64,000 nt of DNA, from contig NC_018068.1 of assembly GCF_000255115.2 (NCBI RefSeq), positions 1,178,001-1,242,000 of the forward strand, in the 5' to 3' direction. The position numbers and the translations under genes were made by a program. The notes below the pieces were generated by a model, which searched no databases, had not been told where the DNA came from, and saw nothing but the letters and a program-made list of their open reading frames with translations. Positions within the stretch are counted from its first letter, which is position 1. Each line of letters begins with the position of its first letter. The stretch is from Desulfosporosinus acidiphilus SJ4. Its GTDB lineage: Bacteria; Bacillota; Desulfitobacteriia; Desulfitobacteriales; Desulfitobacteriaceae. This document shows, piece after piece, positions 33,251-41,076 of the stretch.

Positions 33251-33385
33251 ACTATCCTAAAGTATAATTTTCGGTTGTATACTGCAAGAAGGCTCTACGT
33301 GCGAGACAGTGTTTTCGTTCAAGCATAAGTGCAGCACATTGGCCCCTGTGCCAGAGCTTAGCGCCAGTCAAGTTCTCTTTACGTA
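33251..33385. repeat. Dispersed intergenic repeat family 1, copy B
   Basis: Begins TACTATCCTAAAGTATAATT and continues TACTGCAAGAAGGCT, GTGCGAGACAGTGTTTTCG and GCATAAGTGC, aligning with copy A at 9294-9475 for most of its first 95 bp. The end matches the GTCAAGTTCTCTTTA-type tail of the other copies. Confidence 0.7.
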
Positions 33386-33485
33386 CTTAGATAGTAAGGA
33401 AGAAAAACAATGGATTCGTTAATAACTGTATAGTAATGATTTGTTTTTTAATTTGATGTTGAATATTGTAATTCACTGCTAATTG

Positions 33486-33812
33486 TTATTTAAGAGATTC
33501 AAAATAGGCGACAGCAACTTCATATAAAAAATTAATCGGGATCGGATCTTTTCCTATCAGAAGAGCATTAAGTTTTTTGAGTATGGGTTCGGTCTCTTCT
33601 GAAGAACCAGCAAGCAATACGGTTGGTTCAACATCCAGGGCAGTGCCTATCCTTGCTAAGAGGTCTAATGAAGGAGACCTCAGGCCTCGTTCAAGATAAC
33701 CGATATATGAAGTGCTGACGTTAACAAGTTCTGCGAGTCTTTCTTGTGTAAGTCCCTTAGTCTGGCGGAATAACTTTATGTTTTTTCCGACAACCTCTTG
33801 AATGTTAGACAC
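33486..33812 (-). CDS. Xre-family HTH transcriptional regulator
   Basis: The 108-residue regulator has a Cro/CI-type HTH at residues 8-62 (IKLFRQTKGLTQERLAELVN, then VSTSYIGYLERGLRSPSLD). The C-terminus (about 70-108, EPILKKLNALLIGKDPIPINF) is a short helical dimerisation part like those in SinR-type proteins. It starts at GTG 33812 with GGAGGTGA upstream. It is divergent from the response regulator at 33991, sharing a 178-bp intergenic region, so it may control itself and that gene. Confidence 0.82.
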   Translation of the reverse strand: MSNIQEVVGKNIKLFRQTKGLTQERLAELVNVSTSYIGYLERGLRSPSLDLLARIGTALDVEPTVLLAGSSEETEPILKKLNALLIGKDPIPINFLYEVAVAYFESLK

Positions 33813-33990
33813 TCTATCACCTCCTCTTCCAATTTTAAGGTAGTCACTTGAAACATCTTAGCGACTGTGTGTGTGTAATTATATTGAAAATACGTACAAA
33901 TAGTTATACAATGTGAAAGTAATGTAGTAAAAAATCAAATTTAAGTTAAGTTGTGTAATATAACGGACATTATGTTAAGGAGAGAGAAAA

Positions 33991-34413
33991 TTGTCGCAAT
34001 ATATACTTGTTGTTGACGATCAATTTGCGGTTAGACTTTTTATCCAAAAGGCTTTGGAAGAATCAGGGTATCAGGTGAAGGCGGTGGCAAGCGGTTCAGA
34101 GTGTTTGAGTCTTGCAACGTCTGTTCCCAGACCTGCCTTGATTCTTCTGGACCAGAGCATGCCTGGGATGACAGGGCTGCAGGTATTAGCACAACTGGTT
34201 CAGGATGAAAGGGCCAAACATATTCCGGTGATTATGATCAGTGCGGAAGATGATTTTGAAGATGCTGCACGAAGTTTAGGTGTCCGTGATCTCTTAAGTA
34301 AACCTCTTGATTTAGATTATTTCCTAGAAACTGTTGAGGCAACTTTAAAAAGAGAAAATTTAAGGAATGTAAATGCGAATTGTTTTCCAAATCAGGAGGT
34401 AATTGCTGAATAA
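33991..34413 (+). CDS. Single-domain response regulator receiver protein
   Basis: The 140-residue protein is one receiver (CheY-like) domain: acidic pocket Asp9-Asp10, phosphoacceptor Asp54 (ILLDQSMPG), Ser84 and Lys104 (LLSKPLDL). The last 20 residues are a polar tail without an output domain. It may act like Spo0F or CheY in a phosphorelay or by protein-protein contact. The start is TTG 33991, behind AAGGAGAGAG. No histidine kinase is adjacent, so the cognate kinase is elsewhere. It is divergently arranged with the Xre gene. Confidence 0.88.
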   Translation: MSQYILVVDDQFAVRLFIQKALEESGYQVKAVASGSECLSLATSVPRPALILLDQSMPGMTGLQVLAQLVQDERAKHIPVIMISAEDDFEDAARSLGVRDLLSKPLDLDYFLETVEATLKRENLRNVNANCFPNQEVIAE

Positions 34414-34637
34414 TACTAACATAGATACCAGTAATTTACATAACGAAGAATTTCTTGTATACTTCATGAGCTAAGTATACTTAATAAATATGTCGAAAAA
34501 AAGAGAAAAATAGTTTAGAGAAATTGCTGGTTTTTTATTATTTAAATATGAACTAAAAGTTTTCATGCCTTTCGATTCAAACTATTATCCATAAAAATTG
34601 CTTTATCTTCTCAGAATGATGAAGTAGAATAAAAGGA

Positions 34638-34702
34638 ATGAACTCATTCAGCTAATGCTGACCTTGGGACTTCGTTGGGGGACTCTAACCCTACTGAAGA
34701 AA
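34638..34702 (-). repeat. Dispersed hairpin element, family 2, inverted copy 3
   Basis: The reverse complement reads CTTCAGTAGGGTTAGAGTCC, then CAGCATTAGCTGAATGAGTTCAT-type tail blocks (AGCATTAGCTGAATGAG), matching the second half of 12838-12956. The left part of the element is missing or diverged. It sits in the 400-bp gap before the agmatine genes. Confidence 0.6.
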
Positions 34703-34766
34703 TCGAAGGATTAAGGGACTGTGTAAAAACGTAACCCGAAAAACCCAAAGTGAGTTCAAATAGCCA

Positions 34767-34812
34767 AAGGCGTTATCATTTCACTTCTAGAGTGGAGTGA
34801 CAACACCTTTCT
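34767..34812 (+). promoter_or_regulatory. Stem-loop in the leader of aguA
   Basis: AAAGGCGTT pairs with AACACCTTT (one G-T) with an inner stem CACTT/AGTG around TTCTAGAGTG. It lies about 110 bp before the aguA start and may be a relic element or an attenuator. The remainder of 34414-34815 has no gene. Confidence 0.4.
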
Positions 34813-34920
34813 TTAATGATAAGGGAAGCAAATGTGGGAATACAATCAGGGCTACAACTTTTGGTACAGCCCCTTGTAGATGGGGATAAAATGCGAATGA
34901 ACGATATGCGAGGGAATGTA

Positions 34921-35964
34921 ATGTATCCTATAGATTTAAATTACCGTATGCCTGCTGAATGGTCTGAACATAGGCGGACTTTTATTTCTTGGCCTGTTCG
35001 CGAATCTATGTGTCATCCGGAGGATTATGAAACCGTGTGCAAGGGCTATTCGGAGATAATTAAAGCTATTGCCGAATTTGAGCCCATATCCGTTATTGCA
35101 AACCCCTCTGATTCAAAAACTCTATCTCTAGGTTTTGCCGACGAGAGAATTGAGATCTTAGTAATTGAACACAATGATGCCTGGCTTAGAGATAACGGTC
35201 CAACGTTTTTGGTCAATGACTTAGGAAATCTTGCCGGTGTAAATTGGCGGTTTAATGCCTGGGGCGGAAAATACAAACCTTGGGATTTAGATGATCAAGT
35301 GGCTGCTAGGCTCTTAGAGTTTTTAGAAGTAAGACGCTTTGATGCTCCTTTTGTAATGGAAGGAGGCTCTTTTCATGTTGATGGAGAAGGTACTCTTTTG
35401 ACCACCGAAGAGTGTCTTCTTAATCAGAACCGAAATTCAGAACTGACAAAGGAGCAGATTGAAAATAAACTAAAAAGTTATCTGAATGTCCATAAAGTAA
35501 TCTGGCTGAAAAAGGGATTGGATGGAGACGAGACGGACGGTCATGTGGATAACTTAGCCTGTTTTGCGGCACCAGGCAAAATTCTTTTGCAGCTCTGTAA
35601 TGATCCTGAGGATGGAAATTATGAGATTACCCAGACAAACTTGAAGTTACTTCAGCGGGAAACCGATGCCCAGGGAAGACCTTTCGAAATTATCCCTATC
35701 AAACAGCCTCCAAAAGTAGTCGATCCCAAGACAGGGGGGCGTCTAACTTTAAGCTATCTCAATTTCTATTTTGTGAACGGGGGAATCATTCTCCCGGTTT
35801 TTGGCGGTTCGGCAGCTGAGACAGATCATTTAGCGAAATTAACCTTGAGTGAAGTTTTTCCGGAACGGAGGATTCGTACCATTAATGGCATGGCTGTTAT
35901 CAGTGAAGGCGGCAATGTTCATTGCACCACCCAGCAGATGCCGGTTGGGAATACTGGAATTTAA
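34921..35964 (+). CDS. aguA: Agmatine deiminase
   Basis: The 347-residue enzyme of the guanidino-group-modifying family converts agmatine to N-carbamoylputrescine and ammonia. Recognisable segments are YRMPAEWSEHRRTFISWPVR at the N-terminus, DAWLRDNGPTFL with the substrate-binding Asp (about 85-96), DGDETDGHVDNLACF with the catalytic Asp/His (about 200-214), and the nucleophile Cys in GGNVHCTTQQMP near the C-terminus (about 330-341). The frame extends upstream to 34816. I prefer ATG 34921 (RBS GAGGGA six bases before); ATG 34891 is the alternative. It is followed 13 bp later by aguB. No arginine decarboxylase is in the window. Confidence 0.93.
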   Translation: MYPIDLNYRMPAEWSEHRRTFISWPVRESMCHPEDYETVCKGYSEIIKAIAEFEPISVIANPSDSKTLSLGFADERIEILVIEHNDAWLRDNGPTFLVNDLGNLAGVNWRFNAWGGKYKPWDLDDQVAARLLEFLEVRRFDAPFVMEGGSFHVDGEGTLLTTEECLLNQNRNSELTKEQIENKLKSYLNVHKVIWLKKGLDGDETDGHVDNLACFAAPGKILLQLCNDPEDGNYEITQTNLKLLQRETDAQGRPFEIIPIKQPPKVVDPKTGGRLTLSYLNFYFVNGGIILPVFGGSAAETDHLAKLTLSEVFPERRIRTINGMAVISEGGNVHCTTQQMPVGNTGI

Positions 35965-35977
35965 GAAAGGAATTAAT

Positions 35978-36853
35978 ATGAGAACTGTAAAGGTCGCTGC
36001 CACCCAAATGAGTTGTTCTGCTGACTTGGCTGAAAATATAGCTAAAGCAGATCGGCTGGTTCGTGAAGCAGCCGGAAAGGGAGCTCAAATTATTTTACTG
36101 CAAGAACTCTTTGAAACACCGTATTTTTGCCAAAAGGAGAAAGCGAAGTATTATAGTTATGCCTCAGAATTGGAAGAGAATAAGGCAGTGCTGCATTTTC
36201 AAAAGGTTGCTAAAGAGCTTCAGGTAGTCTTGCCCATTAGCTTTTATGAAAAGAAAAACAACGCTCGTTACAATTCTTTGGCTATTATTGACGCTGATGG
36301 AGAAATATTAGGAAAGTATCGGAAAAGTCATATACCGGACGGTCCCGGATATGAAGAGAAATTTTACTTTAATCCCGGAGATACGGGGTTTAAAGTGTGG
36401 AAGACCCGCTATGCCAGGATCGGGGTTGGGGTGTGTTGGGATCAATGGTATCCCGAAGCAGCGCGCTGTATGGCCATAATGGGTGCTGAACTGTTATTTT
36501 ACCCCACTGCCATAGGTTCTGAGCCGCAAGATGGTTCTATTGATTCCCGGGATCACTGGCAGGCCTGTATGTTAGGCCATGCTGCAGCTAATTTGGTTCC
36601 AGTGATCGCCTCCAATCGGGTTGGAGTTGAAGAAGATGATGATTCCAATATAACTTTCTACGGTTCTTCCTTCATTGCGGGCCCCCAAGGGAATAAGCTT
36701 CTTGAAGCCGGCCGTTCAGAGGAGACTGTTCTTGTGACGGAGTTTGATTTAGAATTATTGGAGACGCAGCGATTAGAATGGGGAATCTTCCGCGACAGGC
36801 GGCCTGATTTATACAAGATTATCTCATCTTATGATGGGGAGACTATGATTTAA
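35978..36853 (+). CDS. aguB: N-carbamoylputrescine amidase
   Basis: The 291-residue nitrilase-superfamily enzyme hydrolyses N-carbamoylputrescine to putrescine, CO2 and ammonia. The catalytic triad is visible: Glu in ILLQELFETPYF (about residue 41), Lys in LGKYRKSHIPDGPGY (about 115) and Cys in GVGVCWDQWYPEAAR (about 152). The FETPYFCQ and HIPDGPGYEEKFYF segments are typical of AguB. The start ATG 35978 is behind GAAAGGAATTA. It forms a two-gene putrescine operon with aguA and ends in a strong terminator at 36882. Confidence 0.94.
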   Translation: MRTVKVAATQMSCSADLAENIAKADRLVREAAGKGAQIILLQELFETPYFCQKEKAKYYSYASELEENKAVLHFQKVAKELQVVLPISFYEKKNNARYNSLAIIDADGEILGKYRKSHIPDGPGYEEKFYFNPGDTGFKVWKTRYARIGVGVCWDQWYPEAARCMAIMGAELLFYPTAIGSEPQDGSIDSRDHWQACMLGHAAANLVPVIASNRVGVEEDDDSNITFYGSSFIAGPQGNKLLEAGRSEETVLVTEFDLELLETQRLEWGIFRDRRPDLYKIISSYDGETMI

Positions 36854-36881
36854 GGGATATTATCCACGGGAGACAAATCGA

Positions 36882-36917
36882 TAGGCACTTCGCTATTTTA
36901 AAGAAGCGAAGTGCCTA
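36882..36917 (+). terminator. Terminator of aguAB
   Basis: A perfect 13-bp stem TAGGCACTTCGCT (36882-36894) / AGCGAAGTGCCTA (36905-36917), followed by TGTTGTGTTTT. Confidence 0.8.
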
Positions 36918-36989
36918 TGTTGTGTTTTAGTGCTCAGTTTTGAGGCTTTCATAGTAAAAGGAAACCCAGAATCGTAACAGCTAGGACAA

Positions 36990-37285
36990 CTAGTGATTTT
37001 TCAACAAAGCATAATCCTTAATGGCTTCCAGTTCTTGTAGATTCATGATGCGCGCCGTGGAAAGTTCCGTTACTACCAGTTTTTTGCGGTAAATAATTTT
37101 TAGAATTAACATGGTTGCTAGAAAAATAACCGTTATGGGTATGAAAAGATTGCGGCGAAATCTATGAAACTCAACCCGGCTGCACTGCCAATCATAATAT
37201 TCGGAGGATCACCGATCAAAGTTGCGGTCCCACCTATATTAGAGGCAAGAATTTGACTGATAATGCCGGATCAATTGCTAACTCC
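36990..37285 (-). pseudogene. Remnant of an ArsB/NhaD-superfamily anion permease
   Basis: On the minus strand one frame reads [20 protein letters not shown] followed by [18 protein letters not shown], the signature loop of the ArsB/NhaD/citrate-type ion permeases. After one missing base, another frame continues [20 protein letters not shown] and TARIMNLQELEAIKDYALL, which is the part that follows in intact members, and stops at 36990. A further frameshift lies near 37265 (MELAIDP before the loop). Both ends are missing compared with the ~420-residue family, so this is a decayed fragment of about 95 codons. It directly abuts the stop of the PII gene. Confidence 0.75.
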
Positions 37286-37289
37286 ATAA

Positions 37290-37646
<357 letters not shown>

Positions 37647-37686
37647 TTATGGGTTTCGCCAAACAGTTGTTAGTTAATGCCAGAGA

Positions 37687-37850
37687 CTATTCTCCGGTAG
37701 AAGACTGCATGACGAATTCAGGATATGCCAGCATCCCCATTTCCGGAATGTCCAACCCGGCTATTTCGTCTTCAGGTTTTACACGCATACCCTGGGTAGC
37801 GTTAAGGATACCGCTAACCATATGAACAGATATTGCGCCGACAGAATCAC
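37687..37850 (-). pseudogene. amt: Remnant of an Amt-family ammonium transporter
   Basis: On the minus strand the frame reads DSVGAISVHMVSGI, which corresponds to the conserved DDPVGAISVHG of Amt proteins. It jumps directly to NATQGMRVKPEDEIAGLDIP and EMGMLAYPEFVM, the cytoplasmic C-terminal tail, ending at TAG 37687. The helices in between (roughly 80-100 residues) and the whole N-terminal part are missing, so an internal deletion has removed most of the gene. A perfect AAGGAGGTGA stands just upstream (37858-37849, minus strand). The fragment precedes the PII gene by about 60 bp, the normal amt-glnK order. Confidence 0.78.
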
Positions 37851-37910
37851 CTCCTTAAAATAGAAGAAGACACTCGGACATTTTGCCCAAGCGTCTTTGC
37901 TTGAATAAAT

Positions 37911-37943
37911 AAGGCGCCCTCGAAATTAATTCGAGAGCGCCTT
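37911..37943. terminator. Bidirectional stem-loop upstream of the amt remnant
   Basis: AAGGCGCCCTCGAA (37911-37924) pairs with TTCGAGAGCGCCTT (37930-37943) with one mismatch. Few T residues follow on either side. Confidence 0.55.
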
Positions 37944-38209
37944 TGCTCATTACGGTTATTATAAGGAGTTATCTCTCTTGCGTCTAGATGGTTTTGCAAA
38001 AAACATTGTATACATTACAGAGTTGGACCCGTAACAATTTCGGTATAAGAGCTAGGAGCTAAGAAGCCTGAGATTCTGTTACGTTAATGCAGCTAAAGAA
38101 AATTGTATGATGAATTTGATTTACGGAAACACTGGTATTACCTGCTTTGTAACAGTCAGATAACAGCCGAGTTTATATTATGAAAGCTGAATTGTTTAAA
38201 AAATGTATA

Positions 38210-38259
38210 TTGACAAAAATCTTGAGGATTATTATTATGTTGATGTAAACCGGTTTACA
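38210..38259 (+). promoter_or_regulatory. Promoter and palindromic operator of the LacI-type regulator
   Basis: TTGACA (38210-38215), 17-bp spacer, TATTAT (38233-38238). The perfect 16-bp palindrome TGTAAACCGGTTTACA (38244-38259) lies at the expected transcription start. Central CG palindromes of this kind are LacI-family operators, so autorepression is likely. The palindrome also contains a CRE-like core, so carbon catabolite control cannot be excluded. Confidence 0.8.
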
Positions 38260-38327
38260 AAACTGATTTCTACAAACTATTAAGAATGACAATGACATGG
38301 GTGTCATTGAGAGGAGGTGGAATTAAG

Positions 38328-39359
38328 ATTAAGCAAACGAAAACGACCATTGATGAAGTCGCAAGCAAAGCGGGGGTTTCGAAAACAACGATTTCCCGCT
38401 ATTTAAATGGTCATTTTGAATTTATGTCCGAAGAAACACGTAAACGTATTGAAGAGGTTGTTGAAACATTAGGTTATAGGCCAAATAATTTGGCCAGAGG
38501 TTTAAAATCTAACAAGAGTGGATTGATCGGCGCTATAATATCAGACATTACCAATCCTTTTTTTGCAATAGTACTTAAAGGGATTGGCGATTATTGTCAA
38601 AGAAAGGGCTATCAAATAATTATTGCCAATACGGACAATGAGCCTGAGCTTGAAAAGAAGTACATTCAATCCTTGATTGATAATCGAATTGAAGGCTTAA
38701 TCGTCAACAGTACAGGTCAAAATATTGATTATTTGCTTTCCCTTCAAGAACAGGGCTTACCTATTGTTTTGACAGACCGTGCCCTTCCCGAATTGAAGTT
38801 TGATACTGTAACGAGTAACAATTTCGAGATGACAACGCAGACTGTTCAATATCTTTTCGACGTTGGCTTCCAACGAGTAGCCTTCTTTACCGAGGAAACT
38901 AATTGGAGCAGTTCCCGTCATATCCGACAGAATGCATTTTTGCATGCTTATCAATTGTCTAAAAAGGTTGATGCTCATGACCTTGTCTATATCATAGATA
39001 ACAGCAATCCAAAATCCATTGTGGATGCCCTGCAACGCTTTCGCTTGACAGGTGAAACAAACAAACAAGCAGTTATGGCTGTCAATGGCGTAACCTTGCT
39101 CAATCTTCTCCAAGAAATTCGTAAATTAAATTTAACCATGCCAGAGGATTTGGGTGTTTGCGGTTATGATGATATGGGGTGGGCAACACTAATTCCTCCT
39201 GGAATAACAGCGATTTCTCAGCCTTCTTACATGATTGGAGTTGAGAGCGCTAAAATGCTGATCACTCGAATTATGGGTAAACGACGTAAGGCCAAACCGA
39301 AATTGCTGGAATTACCTTCGGAATTGATTTTACGGGGATCAACAAGCTTGCTAAGATAA
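38328..39359 (+). CDS. kdgR: LacI-family regulator of galacturonate/KDG metabolism (KdgR-like)
   Basis: The repressor of about 344 residues has an N-terminal LacI HTH (TIDEVASKAGVSKTTISRYL, about 7-26) with the hinge helix NNLARGLKSNKSGLIG. The periplasmic-binding-protein-like effector domain runs from about 60 to 335 (IGAIISDITNPFFAIVLKGI ... LGVCGYDDMGWATLIPPGIT). Placement beside the galacturonate operon suggests it senses KDG or a related intermediate. The start is unclear: the only strong RBS (AGAGGAGGTGG, 38310-38320) is followed in frame by ATT codons at 38322 and 38328, not ATG/GTG/TTG. ATG 38286 is in frame but lies before a perfect 8-bp hairpin (38290-38309) and has no RBS. It has its own promoter and terminator. 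Confidence 0.85.
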   Translation: MKQTKTTIDEVASKAGVSKTTISRYLNGHFEFMSEETRKRIEEVVETLGYRPNNLARGLKSNKSGLIGAIISDITNPFFAIVLKGIGDYCQRKGYQIIIANTDNEPELEKKYIQSLIDNRIEGLIVNSTGQNIDYLLSLQEQGLPIVLTDRALPELKFDTVTSNNFEMTTQTVQYLFDVGFQRVAFFTEETNWSSSRHIRQNAFLHAYQLSKKVDAHDLVYIIDNSNPKSIVDALQRFRLTGETNKQAVMAVNGVTLLNLLQEIRKLNLTMPEDLGVCGYDDMGWATLIPPGITAISQPSYMIGVESAKMLITRIMGKRRKAKPKLLELPSELILRGSTSLLR

Positions 39360-39394
39360 AAATTATTCCCCCACAAATGTGGTAATAATTTTTT
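39359..39394 (+). terminator. Terminator between the regulator and the TRAP operon
   Basis: AAAATTATT (39359-39367) pairs with AATAATTTT (39384-39392), with inner CCACA/TGTGG, and ends in six T. Confidence 0.8.
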
Positions 39395-39402
39395 ACGCTT
39401 TT

Positions 39403-39440
39403 AGAAACCGATTAACAAAACCGTTACCTAAAGTGTTATT
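39403..39440 (+). promoter_or_regulatory. Promoter and candidate KdgR sites of the galacturonate operon
   Basis: AGAAACCGATTAACA (39403-39417) and AAAACCGTTACC (39417-39428) each resemble half to two thirds of the palindrome at 38244-38259. A weak promoter TTAACA (39412-39417) - 17 bp - GTTATT (39435-39440) overlaps them, which is what repression of the operon would require. Confidence 0.5.
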
Positions 39441-39494
39441 AATTTCATTTTTTTGGGAAATATAAAGATACAAACGTTTGAGGAGGAAATAATA

Positions 39495-40523
39495 GTGAAA
39501 ATGAAAAAAGCTAAACGATTGGCAATTGTTGGATTGACGGTTGCGGCTATGTTAACTCTTACAGCCTGTGGCACCTCAACGGGTCAAAATACCGGCAGCA
39601 CTGGGAGTGCTTCAAGCGGCGCTCATCTTACCTTGCGTTTAGCGGATGACCAGCCCACCAATTATCCGACAGTTGTTGGGGATCAAAAGTTTGCAGATCT
39701 CGTTAAGCAACGCAGTAATGGCCGGATTACGGTTACAGTTTATCCTAATGCCCAGTTAGGTGACGAGGCTACAGTCGCTGAACAAGTTCAACTTGGGGCT
39801 ATCGATTTTGCTCGGATCAATGCTTCACCTTTGGCCAGCTTTGATAAACAGCTTAATGTTTTAAATTTACCCTATCTTTTTAACTCCAGTCAGCAAATGT
39901 GGAATGTCCTTAATGGACCCATTGGAGATCAAATCCTTTCTACGTTAACTACGGCCAAAATGGTTGGTTTAACCTATTATGACTCTGGAGCCAGAAGCTT
40001 CTATAATTCCAAACATGCGGTAGTTCATCCCAGTGATTTAAAAGGCATGAAGATTCGTGTTCAGCAATCTCCCATGTATATTGATCTGGTGAAGGCTCTG
40101 GGTGCTTCACCTACCCCGATGGCTTATGGCGATGTTTATGGTGCTCTGCAAACAGGTGTTATCGACGGAGCAGAGAACAACTGGCCAAGTTATTACTCCA
40201 CTAACCATTATCAAGTCGCCAAATATTTTACGGAAGACGATCACACCCGGACTCCTGAAATCCTCTTAGCCAGCCAAACTTCTTGGAATAAACTTTCAGC
40301 GGATGACCAAAAGTTAATTATGCAAGCTGCTAAGGATTCTCAAGCCGCAGAACGTTCCTCCTGGACTCAATTGGAAAACAAAGCTAAAAAAGAAGTTACT
40401 GCTCATGGTAATACTATCAGCCAAGTCGATGTTTCAGAATGGCAAAAGGCAGTTCAACCTTTATACGACAAATACGGTTCTGAATTCAAAGATATCATCG
40501 CTAAAATCAGAGCTACAAAATAA
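39495..40523 (+). CDS. TRAP transporter substrate-binding lipoprotein (DctP family)
   Basis: The exported 342-residue solute-binding protein has a lipoprotein signal with lipobox LTAC (Cys about residue 26), then a low-complexity Ser/Gly/Thr linker and the DctP fold (about 45-330). Typical segments are LRLADDQPTNYPTVVGDQKF at the start of lobe one, YPNAQLGDEATVAEQVQLGA, and the binding-site region LKGMKIRVQQSP (about 185-196) with the conserved carboxylate-binding Arg. The following GVIDGAENNW closes the site. It delivers an acidic sugar, most likely galacturonate or a related uronate, to the DctQM permease. The start is GTG 39495, eight bases after GAGGAGG. Confidence 0.9.
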   Translation: MKMKKAKRLAIVGLTVAAMLTLTACGTSTGQNTGSTGSASSGAHLTLRLADDQPTNYPTVVGDQKFADLVKQRSNGRITVTVYPNAQLGDEATVAEQVQLGAIDFARINASPLASFDKQLNVLNLPYLFNSSQQMWNVLNGPIGDQILSTLTTAKMVGLTYYDSGARSFYNSKHAVVHPSDLKGMKIRVQQSPMYIDLVKALGASPTPMAYGDVYGALQTGVIDGAENNWPSYYSTNHYQVAKYFTEDDHTRTPEILLASQTSWNKLSADDQKLIMQAAKDSQAAERSSWTQLENKAKKEVTAHGNTISQVDVSEWQKAVQPLYDKYGSEFKDIIAKIRATK

Positions 40524-40531
40524 AAGGTATT

Positions 40532-40556
40532 GGGTGGCCAGGTGACTGGCCATCCC
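40532..40556 (+). other. Intercistronic stem-loop between dctP and dctQ genes
   Basis: GGGTGGCCAG (40532-40541) pairs with CTGGCCATCCC (40546-40556) around GTGA, without a T-run. Such hairpins stabilise the upstream message or partly terminate, giving more binding protein than permease. A similar GGGTGGCC hairpin follows dctM at 42390-42416. Confidence 0.6.
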
Positions 40557-40587
40557 CCTCTACAGTTCTATATGAAAGGAGTCAGTC

Positions 40588-41076
40588 ATGTCATCCATTA
40601 AAAGAACTTTAAAATTCTTCGTCGACGGATTTGATAATGTCGTCGAGTCTATTGGCTCCTATATGATGGCCGTAATGGTTATTATAGTGTTCTGTCAGGT
40701 ATTTAGTCGTTATGTTTTACGTAACACACCGGCATGGTCCGAAGAAGTAGCGCTTTTGTTTATGACAGCGTATGGTTTCCTCAGCATTGCCACTGGTATT
40801 GGTCGGAAAGTTCACTTGAGTATCACTGTTCTCTATGATCACTTTCCGCCCGTTGTTCAAAAGGTTTTGAATATATTATCTGATGTATTAAGTGTACTCT
40901 TTGGCCTATTTCTAATGATTGAAGGCTACAAATTTACGGTTCTAACCTGGAGTTCACAGCTTCCTGCTACAGGACTGCCTAACGGAGTTCAATATATGGT
41001 GATTCCCTTTACTGGTCTCGTAATTGTCATTGATCGGCTCTTAGGTCCTTTCTTGGATGAAGGAGGCAAAATATGA
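40588..41076 (+). CDS. TRAP transporter small permease subunit (DctQ)
   Basis: The 162-residue membrane protein has four helices (about 20-42, 52-72, 90-112 and 128-150). The second holds the family signature TPAWSEEVALLFMTAYGFLS (about 47-66, with AWSEE and the small residues after it), and RKVHLSI marks the third segment. It bridges the binding protein and the large DctM permease. The start ATG 40588 follows AAAGGAGT. It overlaps the dctM gene by four bases (ATGA), so the subunits are translationally coupled. Confidence 0.9.
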   Translation: MSSIKRTLKFFVDGFDNVVESIGSYMMAVMVIIVFCQVFSRYVLRNTPAWSEEVALLFMTAYGFLSIATGIGRKVHLSITVLYDHFPPVVQKVLNILSDVLSVLFGLFLMIEGYKFTVLTWSSQLPATGLPNGVQYMVIPFTGLVIVIDRLLGPFLDEGGKI

